51,592 nt of DNA, taken from assembly GCA_964403415.1 (NCBI GenBank), contig CAYOFF010000004.1, forward strand, positions 1-51,592, given 5' to 3'. The stretch is from CAYOFF01 sp964403415. GTDB lineage: Bacteria; Patescibacteriota; Gracilibacteria; Absconditabacterales; Absconditicoccaceae. Within the stretch, counting starts at the first letter, position 1, and each line of letters begins with the position of its first letter. Shown here in pieces: positions 9,815 through 18,283 of the stretch. The notes beneath the pieces were generated by a model. It was not told where the DNA came from. It was given only the letters and a program-made list of their open reading frames with translations, and did not search any database. The translations under genes and the position numbers were made by a program.

Positions 9815-9860
9815 AAATAAATTATCCACACCCTCACAGGCGTGCTATCATATCCCGCAG
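9815..9860 (+). repeat. Dispersed hairpin repeat, decayed copy
   Basis: AAATAAATTATCCACACCCT followed by CACAGGCGTG matches the left hairpin of the full element at 39445-39570 with several changes. It lies immediately upstream of uvrA, in the same orientation as the copy just downstream of uvrA. Confidence 0.5.
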
Positions 9861-9924
9861 TGTAGCTATTGAGGTATCAAAATCAATGAAAGCCCTGTAT
9901 AAGGACTATTCCCCGCAAACCATT

Positions 9925-10713
9925 CTACCTCAATAAGGCATGTTTTATTGTATCTCATACGAGATACTCGATCTTGGTGTCTGACACCCACCTCACGAAA
10001 CTCGTATCTTGTGTTCTCTCATCTATGACTGTCGGCAATCCTAGAGGAGACTTACCTTTGAGCGTCTCTGTTTCTGTAATATATAGGCCACATATGGTTT
10101 TTTGGCAATTTCCCTTATAGATGAAATATGTCCCTTTGGGTGAGAATCACAAAAATTCGTTTCCTGGATAGTACGCGGTTAGCATATGTATTCTTTTTCT
10201 TTTACGTTCAGGATAGAAAAGTGCAATTACCGTGTTTTCCTCGGATGCTTCTTCTGTTTCGATAATGAGACCTACTGCTTTTTTGTCTGGCGAGACGACA
10301 ATATCTCTAAACTTTGTTCTGTAGGTAAATATTTCTCTATCTGTACAAAACTCCTTGCGCCCTAGCCTTCAGATGTTACTTTGATCACAGAGCGGGCTTT
10401 TATCCACGAAAAATTCAACAATCTGCTCGTCTTCTATCTTGAGGAGCTCCTTGGTCCCATCAATGATACGCGTCCCATCCTGTGAGAGTTTTATTCCCGC
10501 GCTTCTCATATTGATTGCTTTTTGCTTTTTTAGATGTTCTTCTTTTGCATTCTCAAGTGTTGCTGGCGCCTCCACAAATACCATAAAATTGTATCCTAAA
10601 ATACCAAATACTACGAGCCCTCCCAGCGCTACCACTCCCAACATAGAGCGAACATTCTCTGAAGCCATGTCTTTTGAGAATTGTATAAACGGTTGTATTT
10701 TTATGTACAGCAT
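9925..10713 (-). CDS. Membrane-anchored protein of unknown function (262 aa)
   Basis: It has a short N-terminal segment, then one membrane helix (MLGVVALGGLVVFGILGYNF, about residues 24-43), and a large external domain of about 215 residues. The domain is rich in beta-type patterns resembling propeller blades (DIVVSPDKKAVGLIIE, LGFSPKGTYFIYKGN, VRWVSDTKIEYLVGD). This hints at a WD40/TolB-like fold, but no repeat was verified. Three or more Gly are TGA. The start at 10713 is the first ATG; a second ATG (MASENVRS) 45 bases in is also possible. It is upstream of uvrA by 121 bases on the same strand. Function is not recognised. Confidence 0.6.
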
Positions 10714-10770
10714 CCTTGTGGATGACTATGATTGTTATATGTACGATTCCTGGTGCAACACTCAAGCACA

Positions 10771-10795
10771 TTACAAAAACAATGTGTTTTTGTAA
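10771..10795. repeat. Perfect 11-bp inverted repeat
   Basis: TTACAAAAACA and TGTTTTTGTAA are separated by ATG. It lies 58 bases upstream of the 262-aa membrane protein start. There is no T-run on the outgoing minus side, so an operator or mRNA hairpin is as likely as a terminator. Confidence 0.6.
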
Positions 10796-10799
10796 TAAC

Positions 10800-10832
10800 A
10801 AAAAAAAGGGAGACCTAAGCCCCCCTCTTATA
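10800..10832 (-). terminator. Rho-independent terminator after the ribosomal cluster
   Basis: On the minus strand a G-rich arm (AGGGGGG) and TCTCCCT flank a short loop and are followed by eight T residues. It stands downstream of the acidic mini-ORF and tRNA-Lys, closing the minus-strand translation cluster. Confidence 0.6.
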
Positions 10833-10855
10833 CATATCTGGACACTATATCAAGA

Positions 10856-10960
10856 CTACTCAGCAGCCTCTTCTGTACCCTCTTCTCCATCTTCTGCAAC
10901 CTCCTCAGTTGCCTCTACTACTTCTTCCTCTACTACTGGTGTTGTTGTTTCGTCTGTCAT
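10856..10960 (-). CDS. Very short acidic protein (34 aa)
   Basis: The frame MTDETTTPVVEEEVVEATEE continues Glu/Val/Ala-rich to TAG. Its composition closely matches the acidic tails of the neighbouring L19 and L25 genes. It lies between tRNA-Lys and a terminator. An overlapping frame in the same strand, starting about 60 bases upstream behind a good AGGAGAG ribosome site, would give a basic Arg-rich peptide instead; the acidic reading looks more protein-like. It could also be a remnant of an acidic tail detached from a larger gene. Confidence 0.35.
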   Translation of the reverse strand: MTDETTTPVVEEEVVEATEEVAEDGEEGTEEAAE

Positions 10961-11092
10961 GTATGTAGTACGTTAGATAATAAAGCAAGCGTTGGTACCT
11001 TGCGGCCCTCTTCTCTGTCGACATACTACATACTCTCCTTTCCAAGTCAAGTAATATTTACATCTTGGAAAAAGATAGCATAGTATAGATCT

Positions 11093-11164
11093 GGACCAGC
11101 CGGGATTCGAACCCGGGACCACTGGCTTAAAAGGCCATTGCTCTACCAGCTGAGCTACTAGTCC
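11093..11164 (-). tRNA. tRNA-Lys (UUU)
   Basis: A 72-base cloverleaf on the minus strand: acceptor GGACTAG pairs with CTGGTCC (one G-U), D-arm AGCTCAGCTGGTAGAGC, anticodon loop CTTTTAA giving anticodon UUU, and T-arm CCGGGTTCGAATCCCGG. CCA is not encoded. It lies directly downstream of rpmB in the translation cluster. Confidence 0.95.
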
Positions 11165-11199
11165 GTAATATCCACGTCCTTACGGACGCAGACGCGTTC
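11161..11199 (+). repeat. Possible decayed copy of the dispersed repeat
   Basis: AATATCCACGTCCTTACGGA resembles the AAATATCCACGCCCTTACAG arm of the full element. It also forms its own inverted repeat, GTCCGTAA with TTACGGAC, whose left arm overlaps the 5' end of tRNA-Lys. Confidence 0.3.
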
Positions 11200-11204
11200 G
11201 TAGT

Positions 11205-11396
11205 CTACTGCATCAACAATGTGCTATACTTTTTGTACATCTTAGAAGAAATTTTGATTGTTACAGGAATCCCGTCAATCAGCACTCTTTTTTTGATGAG
11301 ATTTACCTTGAACTGTCTTCTGGTAGCTCTCATACTGTGAGATCTATTGTTACCTGATGCTGTTTTTCTGCCTGAAAGCATACATACTCTTGCCAT
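11205..11396 (-). CDS. rpmB: Large ribosomal subunit protein bL28
   Basis: The 63-residue product starts MARVCMLSGRKTASGNNRSH, the typical L28 opening with a zinc-less SGRK motif. RRQFKVNL and a basic C-terminus follow. The start at 11396 is chosen on family length; an in-frame ATG four codons upstream is ignored. It is the last protein gene before tRNA-Lys. No TGA is used. Confidence 0.93.
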   Translation of the reverse strand: MARVCMLSGRKTASGNNRSHSMRATRRQFKVNLIKKRVLIDGIPVTIKISSKMYKKYSTLLMQ

Positions 11397-11440
11397 CTGA
11401 TCAAACACACGAAAATAAAATCGTTTTGGATACTCTTGGA

Positions 11441-12061
11441 CTACTCTTTCTTTGCCTCAGCTCATGCTGCGGGCGCCGCCTCTACAGCTGCTACTGGAGT
11501 TTCCTCTTTCTCCTCTTCAAATTCAGCCGACGTTACAACGGGTGACTCTAGATCATCTATGATTTCTACTTTGTTACTTACCTTGAGGTCTTTGACATGC
11601 ACTACCATACCTACGTGATCGATAACAGAGATATCGAATTCAATATTGGATGGAAGATCCATAGGGAATGCTTCTACCTCTACCTGCATCAAAATCTGCT
11701 GTATTGTACCCAGATTTAGCTTCTCTACAGGAGACTCTCCTATAAGAATAACTGGAACTTCCGCACGTACCTTCTCGTCGCTCTTTACTGCAAGGAAGTC
11801 TACATGCACTGCGTGATCCGTTACTGGATCTGCTGTCATATCATGGAAGAGTACGAGCTCATTGATACCATCTCACTTGAGTTGGAGTGCTGTGCTATAT
11901 CCTGCTTTTTGATATGCTCTTACGAGGGGTATTTTTTCTATAGAGATATGCAGTGGTTGCGCGAGATGCTTCCCGTAAACAACAGCAGGTACGAATCCTT
12001 GCTTTCTCAAGCTTTTTGCCTGCTTTCCAAAGTGTGTACGTTTTTGTACTGATAATTCCAT
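11441..12061 (-). CDS. rplY: Large ribosomal subunit protein bL25 (Ctc-type)
   Basis: The product starts MELSVQKRTHFGKQAKSLRK followed by GFVPAVVYGK, the L25 5S-rRNA-binding domain. After it comes the TL5/Ctc C-terminal beta domain (VDFLAVKSDEKVRAEVPV, LPSNIEFDISVI). It ends with an acidic Ala/Glu-rich tail (EFEEEKEETPVAAVEAAPAA) that passes one TGA before TAG. Reading that TGA as stop would lose seven residues; another TGA lies in the core before DGINELVLFHD, so host decoding is required. 206 aa. It sits between rplS and rpmB. Confidence 0.92.
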
Positions 12062-12110
12062 TGCTCTGGATAACCAAAAGTAAAAATATCTCCACGTATA
12101 TTGTCGCTAG

Positions 12111-12740
12111 TTATGCTGTTTTCTCTTCAGATGATTCTTCTGTAGGTGCGTCTACACTTTCTTCTACTGCCACCTCTTCTACTGGTGTTTCTTCAGTTAC
12201 TGGAGTTTCAGCCGCTACCTCATCTTTCGTCTCTTCCACAGCAACCTCTGGTGCTGTAGTTTCTTCTACCTGCTCCTCAGCGATAACCTGCTCTGTGATG
12301 TCTTCGTCATTTTGTGGATCTGGCAGCTGTGCAGCTACTACAGGAAGAGCACCCTTTGCTACTGCAAAGAGATCTACACCTCTCTGATCAGCTGTACTGA
12401 TACTTTTCATTCTTGCGTCCTTACCGATCTTCTCTCTGATATAGTAGATCTTAGCTTGTCTTACCTTATATGCATCCACAAGAACAACTTTATCGAAGTT
12501 TGGGAATGACAGTGGATAGATTTTTTCGATCGTCATTCCAGCTACCTTACCTCTCACCGTAAACGTACCGTCTGCGTGATTTGGTTTTTTTACTTTGATA
12601 ACTAGTCCTTTGAATCTCCAAATTCTCTGGTTATTTCCCTCTCCTACCTTCTCATGGATTTCGAGCTGGTATCCTGTCTTAACAGGGAGAATAGTATATT
12701 GACGATCTGCAGCTAGCGTTTTGAGTCTTTGCGTATTCAT
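12111..12740 (-). CDS. rplS: Large ribosomal subunit protein bL19 with long acidic tail
   Basis: Residues 1 to about 125 form the L19 core (KVGEGNNQRIWRFKGLVI, MTIEKIYPLSFPNFDKV, VRQAKIYYIREKIGKDAR). About 85 residues of Glu/Val/Thr/Ala-rich low complexity follow, ending EESSEEKTA. L19 is usually near 115 aa; here it is 209. No glycine is TGA. It is followed by rplY 49 bases downstream. The core call is secure; the tail's role is unknown. Confidence 0.92.
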   Translation of the reverse strand: MNTQRLKTLAADRQYTILPVKTGYQLEIHEKVGEGNNQRIWRFKGLVIKVKKPNHADGTFTVRGKVAGMTIEKIYPLSFPNFDKVVLVDAYKVRQAKIYYIREKIGKDARMKSISTADQRGVDLFAVAKGALPVVAAQLPDPQNDEDITEQVIAEEQVEETTAPEVAVEETKDEVAAETPVTEETPVEEVAVEESVDAPTEESSEEKTA

Positions 12741-12772
12741 GGAATCTCACACACTGAAATAAGTAAAAAAAA

Positions 12773-12919
12773 TTATCCGATCTGCTGTCTCTTTACTACT
12801 TCTGCTTTCCATTTTCTCTGCTGCTCAAGTTGTTTTCTAATATCCATAACAACCACTCTCTCTACTCTCTTGAGCGCTTTTTGGAGTTTCTTTTTCGCAT
12901 TGGTCTTAAGTCTTGCCAT
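12773..12919 (-). CDS. Small basic protein in the ribosomal cluster (48 aa)
   Basis: MARLKTNAKKKLQKALKRVE opens a highly basic, helical peptide ending KAEVVKRQQIG and TAA. There is no TGA. It lies between the 78-aa basic protein and rplS, with spacings of about 40 and 30 bases, so it is probably co-translated with ribosomal proteins. Composition fits an rRNA-binding protein. I do not recognise the family; a divergent bS21- or bS20-like protein is conceivable. Confidence 0.55.
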   Translation of the reverse strand: MARLKTNAKKKLQKALKRVERVVVMDIRKQLEQQRKWKAEVVKRQQIG

Positions 12920-12962
12920 GATGTAATCACCTCAAAAGTAAAGTCATACTCCGTACAATCAA

Positions 12963-13199
12963 TTATGCACGCTTTGCTTCTGCTGAAGCCAATGAGATAC
13001 CATATTTTTTTAATCTTGCTACGGCCTTTTCTTTCGTCTTTTCTACCCACTTAGACGTTGTCCCTTCTTTTACTTCTCTTTTGAGAAGCATCTGGTACCA
13101 CTTAATAGCATTTTGATATTTCTTTCCAGATCTCTTGGTTTTTCTACAAGGGTTCTGCAAGGTATGAGTTGGTTTTCCTGATTGATTTCTTGTTGGCAT
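12963..13199 (-). CDS. Basic protein in the ribosomal cluster (78 aa)
   Basis: MPTRNQSGKPTHTLQNPCRK starts a Lys/Arg-rich product with a central helix (SGKKYQNAIKWYQMLLKREV) and a basic end. There is no TGA and no Cys pair. It starts about 50 bases after rpsG and precedes the 48-aa gene. Position and charge argue for a ribosome-associated role, but no ribosomal family was recognised. Confidence 0.6.
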   Translation of the reverse strand: MPTRNQSGKPTHTLQNPCRKTKRSGKKYQNAIKWYQMLLKREVKEGTTSKWVEKTKEKAVARLKKYGISLASAEAKRA

Positions 13200-13247
13200 T
13201 GGAGCACACCTAAAAAGATAAACAAAAACAAATATCTTCTCTCACTA

Positions 13248-13715
13248 CTATTTCACGTATTTTGCAAGATAAGCAAACGCTCTGTTGGCTTCTGCCATCT
13301 TGTGCGTATCTTCTTTCTTCTTGACTGCGCTACCTTGGTTGGAGTACGCTGCTAGGAGCTCTTCAGCGAGTTTGCTGCACATTGAGCGACCTTTCTTTGC
13401 TCTCGAGTAGGTAATAATCCACTGAGCAGCATAGAAAAATCTCTTCTTTACTGGAATTTCTACAGGCACCTGATAGACGGCACCACCAATTCTTTTTGAC
13501 TTTACCATAACCTGTGGTGCAGCATTCTCGAGCGCTGACTCCCATACTGCTGTAGGATTTACATGGCCATTTGCCTTGATCTCCTCAAGCGCATCGAAGA
13601 ATATCTTTCTTGCAACAGTCTTTTTACCATCCCACATAAGGTAGTTGATGAACTTCTCTATCTTGTCGTTTGTAGAAGGCAGACTGAATTGCTGTGGTTT
13701 TTTGTAACTTGTCAT
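13248..13715 (-). CDS. rpsG: Small ribosomal subunit protein uS7
   Basis: uS7 organises the 3' domain of 16S rRNA and contacts tRNA at the E site. Seen: KIEKFINYLMWDGKKTVARK, the GGAVYQVPVEI loop, RFFYAAQWIITYSRAKKG, and the KKKEDTHKMAEANRAFAYL C-terminal helix. 155 aa from MTSYKKPQQ, a normal length; an in-frame upstream start would add a hydrophobic run not typical of S7. No TGA is used. It follows rpsL by about 50 bases, the classic order. Confidence 0.96.
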   Translation of the reverse strand: MTSYKKPQQFSLPSTNDKIEKFINYLMWDGKKTVARKIFFDALEEIKANGHVNPTAVWESALENAAPQVMVKSKRIGGAVYQVPVEIPVKKRFFYAAQWIITYSRAKKGRSMCSKLAEELLAAYSNQGSAVKKKEDTHKMAEANRAFAYLAKYVK

Positions 13716-13764
13716 TACACAGACGAAACAAAAAAGTAAAGGAAACACATGTATCTACGTAGTC

Positions 13765-14190
13765 TTATTTTTTAGCTGCTTTTGGTGTCTTGGTACCATA
13801 CAGAGATCTTCACTGCCTTCTTGTATCCACTGCATTGGTATCGTATACACCTCTCAAAATATGATACTTCACACCAGGAAGATCTTTTACTCTTCCTCCT
13901 CTTACAAGTACCACACTGTGTTCCTGGAGCGTATGCTTTTCTCCTGGGATATATGCGATAACTTCTGTACCATTAGAAAGTCTTACCTTAGCGATCTTTC
14001 TTTGTGCTGAGTTAGGTTTCTTTGGCGTCATTATCGTCACCTTGATACATACACCTCTCTTAAACGGAGCAGGAATATTGACAGGACGATTACCTTTGAG
14101 CGTATTGATACCAAACATCAACGCAGGGGCTTTTGATTTCTTTACGTTTGGTGTTCTTCCCTTCTTAATCAGTTGTGTAATTGTAGGCAT
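13765..14190 (-). CDS. rpsL: Small ribosomal subunit protein uS12
   Basis: Decoding-centre protein. Seen: MPTITQLIKKGRTPNVKKSK, TPKKPNSAQRKIAKVRLSNG, the strictly conserved PGEKHTLQEHSVVLVRGGRV, DLPGVKYHILRGVYDT, and the C-terminal RSLYGTK. One TGA encodes Gly just before RSLYGTK; stopping there would remove the conserved tail. 141 aa from MPTI. First gene of the translation cluster, with the presumed promoter in 14191-14390. Confidence 0.97.
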
Positions 14191-14321
14191 TCCACAATAT
14201 CCGTAGGTAAAAAAAGAAACGGACTTTACTCCCCTTTGATGGGTATGATTCAAGTCCTTTTCTCGTTGTTTGCTGTAGTGTGTATAGATTGAGGTGTGGA
14301 TTGCAAGGGGAACTCATAGAG

Positions 14322-14349
14322 TTGCTATATTGCGGTTTATCTTTATAAT
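14322..14349 (+). promoter_or_regulatory. Candidate promoter for the HD-domain gene
   Basis: TTGCTA at 14322-14327, a 16-base spacer and a perfect TATAAT at 14344-14349, ending 44 bases before the ATG at 14394. It lies in the divergent gap with rpsL. Confidence 0.55.
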
Positions 14350-14393
14350 ATTTTCGCTGTACATATCCCTTTAGCCGCCATAGTCTGTCACTC

Positions 14394-15404
14394 ATGCACA
14401 CAGCATCATCCATCACTTCTCCAGACTCCCCCGATACGGCTAGGGATCACCTTGTATACCCTTCTTTCGATGAACCTACCTATGAATCATATACCGAAGC
14501 AACTGCTCACAACCTCTTGACGCTCTTTGATGATAATCTTCAGACAGACATAGATCCACATATACCCGTTCCCCCTCATGTCGATTCCGCATGGCTCTCA
14601 ATACAAGAGTTCGGCACCAACAAGGACCATGGCATGGAACATGAGTATAATGTATTTAGGGAGTCATTGAGAATTGCTAATATTGTTGAAGCTGAAACCG
14701 AAGCGCTTGTGGACCGCCAACTCCTCTATATTATGTCACTTGCTCATGATGCGGCAAGATCTATCGTTTATCCAGATGGTATTGATCAGATATCTATCCC
14801 AAATAAAGAGAGAAGAGAAAAGAGAAATGATAAAAAACACGAATACTTTTGATGGATTATTGTCAGGAATAGAATTGCTCGTTTTAGAGAAGCTGGGATT
14901 TACGTTTCACCTGCAGATGAGGCAAAGCTCAAAGACTATCTTATCAATCATGATTTTTTTTCAAAACAACTTAACGGCAAGAGATTCCAAGAACCCGCTT
15001 CTCTTGAGGGTCAGATAGTTAGGCTTGCTGATAGGACAAGCGTGCCACTCGTAGAAGAAATAGATAGGTATCGGGCGACATGAAAGAAACTCAAAACACC
15101 TTTTTTCTTTTCGGAGACCGACATGGATATTAGAATGAATTTCTCTTTTGATGATTTTTGAACATACGCTAAGGCGGGCATCATTGATGAAGTTATGTTT
15201 TTTACGGGAATGCTTATGATTAATGGATCAGATTTCTCTCACCCCACTCTCTCTAGGCTCTATGACGAATGGGCTGTACAAAAACATATGGCCGCAAAGC
15301 ATATCCTCGATATCGCACGTACCGAAAATATTCCTCATGAAGATACTGAGAAATTAATGGAACTTCTCAATGCCCTCGGTAAGAAATATAATTTCTCCTT
15401 GTAG
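14394..15404 (+). CDS. HD-domain protein (336 aa)
   Basis: The N-terminal half contains DHGMEHEYNVFRESLRIANI and, later, MSLAHDAARS, which fit the His...His-Asp pattern of HD-superfamily metal-dependent phosphohydrolases acting on nucleotides. The C-terminal half is helical and unassigned. Three TGA codons encode Gly, for example before WIIVRNRI and in DDFGTYAKAG. The final residues are KKYNFSL then TAG. It shares a strand with, and lies 50 bases before, a P-loop NTPase; the two are probably one transcript from the promoter at 14322. The exact metal ligands need alignment. A nucleotide-monophosphate or dNTP hydrolase is plausible but not shown. Confidence 0.65.
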
Positions 15405-15454
15405 ATGCAGCTATTTTTGTTAGTGTCTGTTTTTCATTTGTTCTCAGTATTCTC

Positions 15455-15988
15455 ATGAAAATTGCTATTTGTGGATCACATGGTGTAGGGAAAAGCACTT
15501 TATCAGAACATCTTGCGAAGCACCTTGGCATCGTTGTTTTACCCGACATTGTTATTGAGGCACATCATAGTGGCTTCCAAATTAATGAGTGATCGACCCT
15601 AACTACTCAAGTTTGGCTTACTGCTAAACAACTTGAAAACGAAAAAAAACACTCATCGTTTATTGCTGATAAGTGTATCTATGATTATCATGTCTACGCA
15701 AAAGCACTTTCCATGAACCCGTCTATTGTGGAAACAACAAGACTTATTGCTCTGGATGTACATGATTATACTCACGTTTTTTATATTGCTCCGGAATTTG
15801 AACTTGTAGACGAAGGTGGTCTGAGAAGTATTGATCCTGTTTTTCAGTCACAAGTTCATGATACATACAAAGCATTCCTTGAGGAGCATAATATTTCGTA
15901 TGTCCAGTTGACATGATCTATACCACAGAGAGTCGAGCAAGCTCTTCTACATATTTCCCTTACTCAATCTTCTCAATCCAAAGAGTAA
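15455..15988 (+). CDS. P-loop NTPase/kinase-like protein (177 aa)
   Basis: It opens with MKIAICGSHGVGKSTLSEHL, a textbook Walker A in a nucleoside- or NadR-like kinase setting (AAA_28-type). A further kinase-like region is LDVHDYTHVFYIAPEFELVD, and a helix-rich end follows (AFLEEHNISYVQLTG). Two TGA codons encode Gly. It would phosphorylate a small molecule with ATP; the substrate is unknown. It lies downstream of the HD gene. Its last 42 bases overlap, on the opposite strand, the 3' end of the surface-protein gene. Confidence 0.7.
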
Positions 15989-17686
15989 GAGCGTAACAAG
16001 AACAAGTACGATAATGGTATCTACAGGTCAGACTTTGACTTTTTTGATTGCGTCTACGATTTTCTGGTCACCATTATCACAGACCGCCTCCACCGCATAC
16101 CATGCATACTGATCAGCTTCTGCGTCAGGATCAAACGGATATGGAAACTCTGTATCTGTAACCTCACCCACTTTTGCCATTTCTTGTATTGAGTTCGGTC
16201 TCGTGTCTATTCTATAGACGATATATGATTTTGCATGTGGCACTGACTGCCAATAGAGATAGTATTGATCATCAACCTTTCTTGTTTTGAGCACAATGGA
16301 TCATGGGAAACACGTTGATTTTGCTGCCTCAGCTGTGCTATGTCCTGTTGTACTAGTCACTTCTCCGTTGTTTGTGTTAGTAGCAGTACCACCTGAAAAA
16401 CTACCTGCTGCGACGCCCCAAATAGTTACGATGGGAGAAGGCTCTCCATTGACGATACCATTTTCGTCTACCGGAAACACCTGCACATAAACTGTCGTCT
16501 CTGACTTTACTCTTGTGATGACCGCTTCTGGTTTGGTTGCATATGCGGTCATATTCATGAGCTCCTTATCTGTGCCGTAGGCTATCTTGAAGCGCTCAAT
16601 TGCTCCTGTAAATGTCCAATTGAGGCCTATCGTTGTAGGATCTGTTCACATAGTAGGAGTCAATGTTAGGATCTTTCTCACCATTCCAAGGACGGTTAGC
16701 GTGTCCACATTTTTGTATTCTTTTGTGGTTCACTCTGCCGTTAGGGAAAGATGAACTGGATAGACTCCTGCCGCAGTCACGGTCATTTGTTTCTGGAACA
16801 ACCCGTTTTGTACCTTCTGTGCGGGCAGAGCAACGCCTTGTCATAGTGCTATGCTTGCAGAACTTACCGTTGATTTGGTGGTTATAATAAAGGTAACAAG
16901 ATCTCACTCATTTACTGTCTTACCAGGCTGAATATCAAGCTTCACAAAGAAATCCCCACTACTCGTGCCCGTAGGCTGATACGTAAATCCTATGGGACCC
17001 GATGTCCCTATCACGGAGTTTGACAGGTCTAATGCCTTGACCTCCAAAACATGTCCTCCAGCAGCGACTCATTTGACGATAACTGTAAAGTTTGCATTTT
17101 CGTCTGATATACTCTCTTGCACCTTGCCACCATCAATAAATATAGACAATGGTGTGTTTGGCAATTGTGTCGTTCCAATAATAGTCAATGCATCAGTAGC
17201 TATTGTAGAGCCATCTATCGGACTGTCTACTTTGACACTTGACGAAGATGGTCATGTTCCACTACCTGTGACCGTAATTTTTGCCTCACCTTTGATATTG
17301 GTATTGAAAAGCTCTGTGACTTTGAGTGTGTATGTTCCTGGCTTGAGTACAGTAAACCCCTTGGAAAATATCTTTATCCCCTGATCTGCTGCTTCAAAGA
17401 AATAGAATCCACTTCCCGGTAGTATAAAATCAGGACTTTCCTGCTTGTTACCGTATTCTTCTAAGTACATCATAATATCACCATCATTGTTTTGCCCATA
17501 GTTTGTTACTACCTTACCATCGGCATCCAGAGCTTTGATGGTTACGTCGGTAAATTCATGTGTTTTTATCGTAGATGGAGTAATGATCACCTCCAAACGC
17601 ACAACATCTGCTGCGAACACAGGCAGTATGGATGCCATACCTCCCATCATAAGCAACGATGCTACACCTAAACGAAACAGTTTCAT
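15947..17686 (-). CDS. Surface protein: signal peptide, Ig/FN3-like domains, C-terminal membrane anchor
   Basis: The 579-aa product starts with a signal peptide (MKLFRLGVASLLMMGGMASI, LPVFAA). It continues through beta-rich Ig-like regions (VTIKALDADGKVVTNYGQN; SPIDGSTIATDALTIIGTT) and two FN3-like modules near residues 330-540 (TTIGLNWTFTGAIERFKIAY; DDQYYLYWQSVPHAKSYIVY). It ends in one membrane helix followed by positive charge (TIIVLVLVTLLLLFGLRR, LSKGNM). It is thus displayed outside the cell on a C-terminal anchor, suited to adhesion to a host or neighbour. Numerous Gly are TGA. No sortase motif is seen. The companion gene upstream (17712) is probably in the same operon. Confidence 0.75.
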
Positions 17687-17711
17687 GACAACAAGATGAG
17701 TTAAATATTTG

Positions 17712-18197
17712 TTATTGCTTTACACGCGTACCCAATGCCAAACGCTCTGTTTTACCATCTGTATATGTTACCAAAATATCCGAAAGCGAAAATGCATCCA
17801 CATCTCACTGCCCAACAAATGTTACTAACGTGTCACGTGCTGAGATATTTCAGACATTACTGATAACCAATAAACTACCACCGCCTTGCGCTTTTGCAAA
17901 TTGTATGGGATATACTGAGGTTATGTGCTCATTGTTTAGAACAAGATTTTCTTGATCTACAAAAACAAGCATACTAACAGATGCTACGTTTGAAAAATTA
18001 CGCTGCGCAGCAAGCTCTACTTTGGCAGGCGCTATATCCATAACGACGTCCGCGTCCTGTAGTTTTTCCTGCTGAATACCATTGACAATATTTGCTTGAA
18101 AAAGCGGCGTATTGCGAACAGCAAAAATAAGCGTCCACGCCAAAAGTCATGCTAGACCCACTGCTATGATATTTTCTTTCCACTGAGCAACGATCAT
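17712..18197 (-). CDS. Single-pass membrane protein beside the surface protein (161 aa)
   Basis: MIVAQWKENIIAVGLAGLLA begins a short cytoplasmic end and one membrane helix. An external domain follows: VASVSMLVFVDQENLVLNNE, VSARDTLV-type strands, and VDAFSLSDILVTYTDGKT at the C-terminus. It resembles cohesin-like or Ig-like beta folds but is not assigned. Several Gly are TGA. It sits 25 bases before the surface-protein start, so the two are likely co-expressed. A perfect inverted repeat occupies its leader. Confidence 0.6.
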
Positions 18198-18209
18198 TAT
18201 GACGACCCT

Positions 18210-18236
18210 TGGAGGTAAAATCCCTTTGTACCTCCA
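18210..18236. promoter_or_regulatory. Perfect 8-bp inverted repeat in a 5' leader
   Basis: TGGAGGTA and TACCTCCA flank 11 bases. It ends 13 bases upstream of the start at 18197 (minus). The GGAGG arm could pair with and hide a ribosome site, or the palindrome could be a protein-binding site. Confidence 0.45.
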
Positions 18237-18283
18237 GTTATACCACTTTATATACAAAAATCAAATTATGCACCTGGTTCTCC

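Noticed and set aside
11953..12387. A Ser/Thr-rich plus-strand frame of 144 codons
   Set aside because: It is antisense to the acidic L19 tail and the L25 start; its composition simply mirrors Glu/Val-rich codons.
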